A DNA stretch of 64,000 bases from Sipunculus nudus (taxonomy: Eukaryota; Annelida; Sipuncula; Golfingiida; Sipunculidae), in contig CM049316.1 in the NCBI GenBank assembly GCA_026874595.1, forward strand, positions 31,543,339 to 31,607,338, in the 5' to 3' direction. How positions within the stretch are numbered: position 1 is the stretch's first letter; each line of letters starts with the position of its first letter. Shown in pieces: positions 62,548 to 64,000 of the stretch. The translations under genes and the position numbers were made by a program. The notes under the pieces are model-generated. The model ran no database searches and was not told the origin of the DNA. It was given only the letters and a program-made list of their open reading frames with translations.

Positions 62548-64000
62548 ATGATGCCAAAAAGCAATTATGAAGGCATAATCCCTTTGCTTACACTTTGCTT
62601 ATGCTTTGCTTATTCTTTGCTTACGGCAAAATCACAACGGAAATGCAGCATTTTCCTAAAAATACACACTGATAAGACCCATAGGGAGACAGACGGGTTC
62701 CCTGGCTACACAGCAGTCCCGGTTAGTGAACATTAATATAAAAAATAAGGGCAATATCGTTCAATCAAAACCGCAAGTGTATATTTCAGCTATTTTTATA
62801 AAAGTCATTTATTGGTTTCTTGGACCCATTTTCCAATTTTAACACAATTTACCTACAGTGTTTTACCATTTCTGACATTATTAGACCCCCGTAAAGTCCA
62901 AAAATACATTATTTCTTCAGAAAATGGTGTCAAAAAGCAATTATGAAGGCATAATTCCTTTGCTTACCCTTTGCTTATGCTTTGCTTATTCTTTGCTTAT
63001 GGCAAAATCACAAGAGAAATGCAGCAATTCCCTAAAAATACACACTAATATGACACATAGGGAGACAGACGGGTCCCCTGGCTACACAGCAGTCCCGGTT
63101 AGTGAACATTAATATCAAAAATGAGGACAATATCGTTCAATCAAAACCGCAAATGTATATTTCAGCTATTTTTATAAAAGTCATTTATTGATTTCTTGGA
63201 CCCATTTTTCAATTTTAACACAATTTACCTATAGTTTTTTACCATTTCTGACATTATTAGACCCCCGCGAAGTCTAAAAATACATTATTTCTTCAGAAAA
63301 TGGTGCCAAAAAGCAATTATGAAGGCATAATCCCTTTGCTTACACTTTGCTTATGCTTTGCTTATTCTTTGCTTACGGCAAAATCACAACGGAAATGGAG
63401 CATTTTCCTTAAAATAAACACTGATATGACCCATAGGGAGATAGACGGGTCCTCTGGCTGCACAGCGTTCCTGGTTAGTGAACATTAATATCAAAAGTAA
63501 GGGCAATATCGTTCAATTAAAACCAGAAATGTATATTTCAGCTATTTTTATAAAAGTCATTTATTGATTTCTTGGACCCATTTTTCAATTTTAACACAAT
63601 TTTCCTATAGTTTTTTACCATTTCTGACATTATTAGACCCCCGCGAAGTCTAAAAATACATTATTTCTTCAAAAAATGGTGCCAAAAAGCAATTATGAAG
63701 GCATAATCCCTTTGCTTACCCTTTGCTTATGCTTTGCTTATTCTTTGCTTACGGCAAAATCACAACAGAAATGGAGCATTTTCCTAAAAATAAACACTGA
63801 TATGACCCATAGGGAGATAGACGGGGACTCTGACTGCACAGCAGTCCCGGTTAGTGAACATTAATATCAAAAGTAAGGGCAATATCGTTCAATCAAAACC
63901 AGATATGTATATTTCAGCTATTTTTATAAAAGTCATTTATTGATTTCTTGGACCCATTTTTCAATTTTAACACAATTTACCTATAGTTTTTTATCATTTC
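62548..64000 (+). repeat. 4129-bp tandem duplication, second copy (cut by window end)
   Basis: The monomer at 62548 starts as the ATGATGCCA type and switches between about 62560 and 62645 to the 58419 type (CGGAAATGCAGC, GATAAGACC). 62924, 63300 and 63676 then match 58795, 59171 and 59547 at 4129 bp, including TTCAAAAAATGG and TTTTTTATCATTTC at the very end. The crossover lies inside the monomer, as expected for unequal exchange. Confidence 0.88.

Larger units (their letters stand above)
1..64000 (+). repeat. Satellite array of ~376-bp monomers, about 170 copies
   Basis: The marker ATGGTGCCA (or a one-base variant) recurs every 373-378 bp across the window, for example at 124, 498, 872, 1250, 2373, 2749, 3125 and 3501, and at 62924, 63300 and 63676. 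All copies are in plus orientation except three in the 50.7-51.6 kb inversion. No stretch above 100 bp fails to match the monomer. Copies differ by scattered substitutions, one- or two-base indels and a small set of recurring internal deletions. Length, copy number and lack of interspersed genes are those of a eukaryotic satellite. The family and species are not recognised. Location (centromere, pericentromere, other heterochromatin) is inference only. Confidence 0.97.

Noticed and set aside
124-63864. About 100 small open frames beginning MVPKSNYEG as a gene family
   Set aside because: They are one satellite segment seen again in each monomer. Many copies lack the start, are frameshifted or hold stops, and differences are not concentrated at silent positions.
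1-64000. CRISPR array or bacterial repeat locus
   Set aside because: The repeat unit is about 376 bp with no unique spacers, no cas genes, and over 60 kb of head-to-tail copies.
1-64000. Telomeric repeats, rDNA, histone or snRNA gene arrays
   Set aside because: No telomere motif, conserved rRNA stretch or recognisable coding sequence was found in the monomer.

Overview
The window is one uninterrupted tandem satellite array. A monomer of about 376 bp (usual range 373-378) repeats roughly 170 times head to tail from base 1 to base 64000. Both ends fall inside a monomer, so the array continues past the window on each side. I see no host gene, rRNA, tRNA, transposon or unique sequence. The DNA is AT-rich (about two thirds A+T by eye). 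The size, homogeneity and layered repeat structure point to a eukaryotic nuclear genome and to satellite heterochromatin such as centromeric, pericentromeric, subtelomeric or sex-chromosome DNA. I do not recognise the satellite family or the species.

As a phase marker I use the A of the near-invariant ATGGTGCCA. Each monomer has five parts: a spacer with TATAAAAG in most copies; a tract ending TTTCTTCAGAAA; the ATGGTGCCA segment; four copies of TTTGCTTA spaced exactly 11 bp apart; and a tail ending GTTAGTGAACATTAA. Bodies fall into a 'W' class (GGAAATGGAGC, AATAAA present), a 'C' class (AGAAATGCAGC, AATACA) and a 'CN' class (GCAATTCCC). Spacers vary partly independently of bodies, so the array is a mosaic.

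Above the monomer is a higher-order layer. Cassette C (about 1875 bp) contains two internally deleted monomers. It occurs at about 3.5, 12.9, 15.5, 21.1, 31.1, 34.1 (shortened), 48.8, 54.1 and 56.4 (both shortened) and 59.5 kb. Block B occurs at about 0, 8.4, 27.9 and 42.4 kb. Bases 1-1940 recur 9010 bp downstream. Bases 1996-5230 recur 9384 bp downstream, the shift differing by one 374-bp monomer. Bases 8384-11150 recur about 19524 bp downstream.

Young adjacent duplications overlie this, with offsets of 2624, 376, about 2110, 753, 2249 and 4129 bp, the last cut by the window end. The only change of orientation is a segment of about 1 kb at 50679-51687, inverted and bounded by a scrambled join.

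Most monomers carry an open frame of 62 codons. Its many non-silent differences, frame breaks and lost starts make it more likely a passive passenger than a gene. The biology visible here is satellite evolution: unequal exchange, conversion between full-length and deleted monomers, slippage of an 11-bp element, and one template-switch-like inversion.
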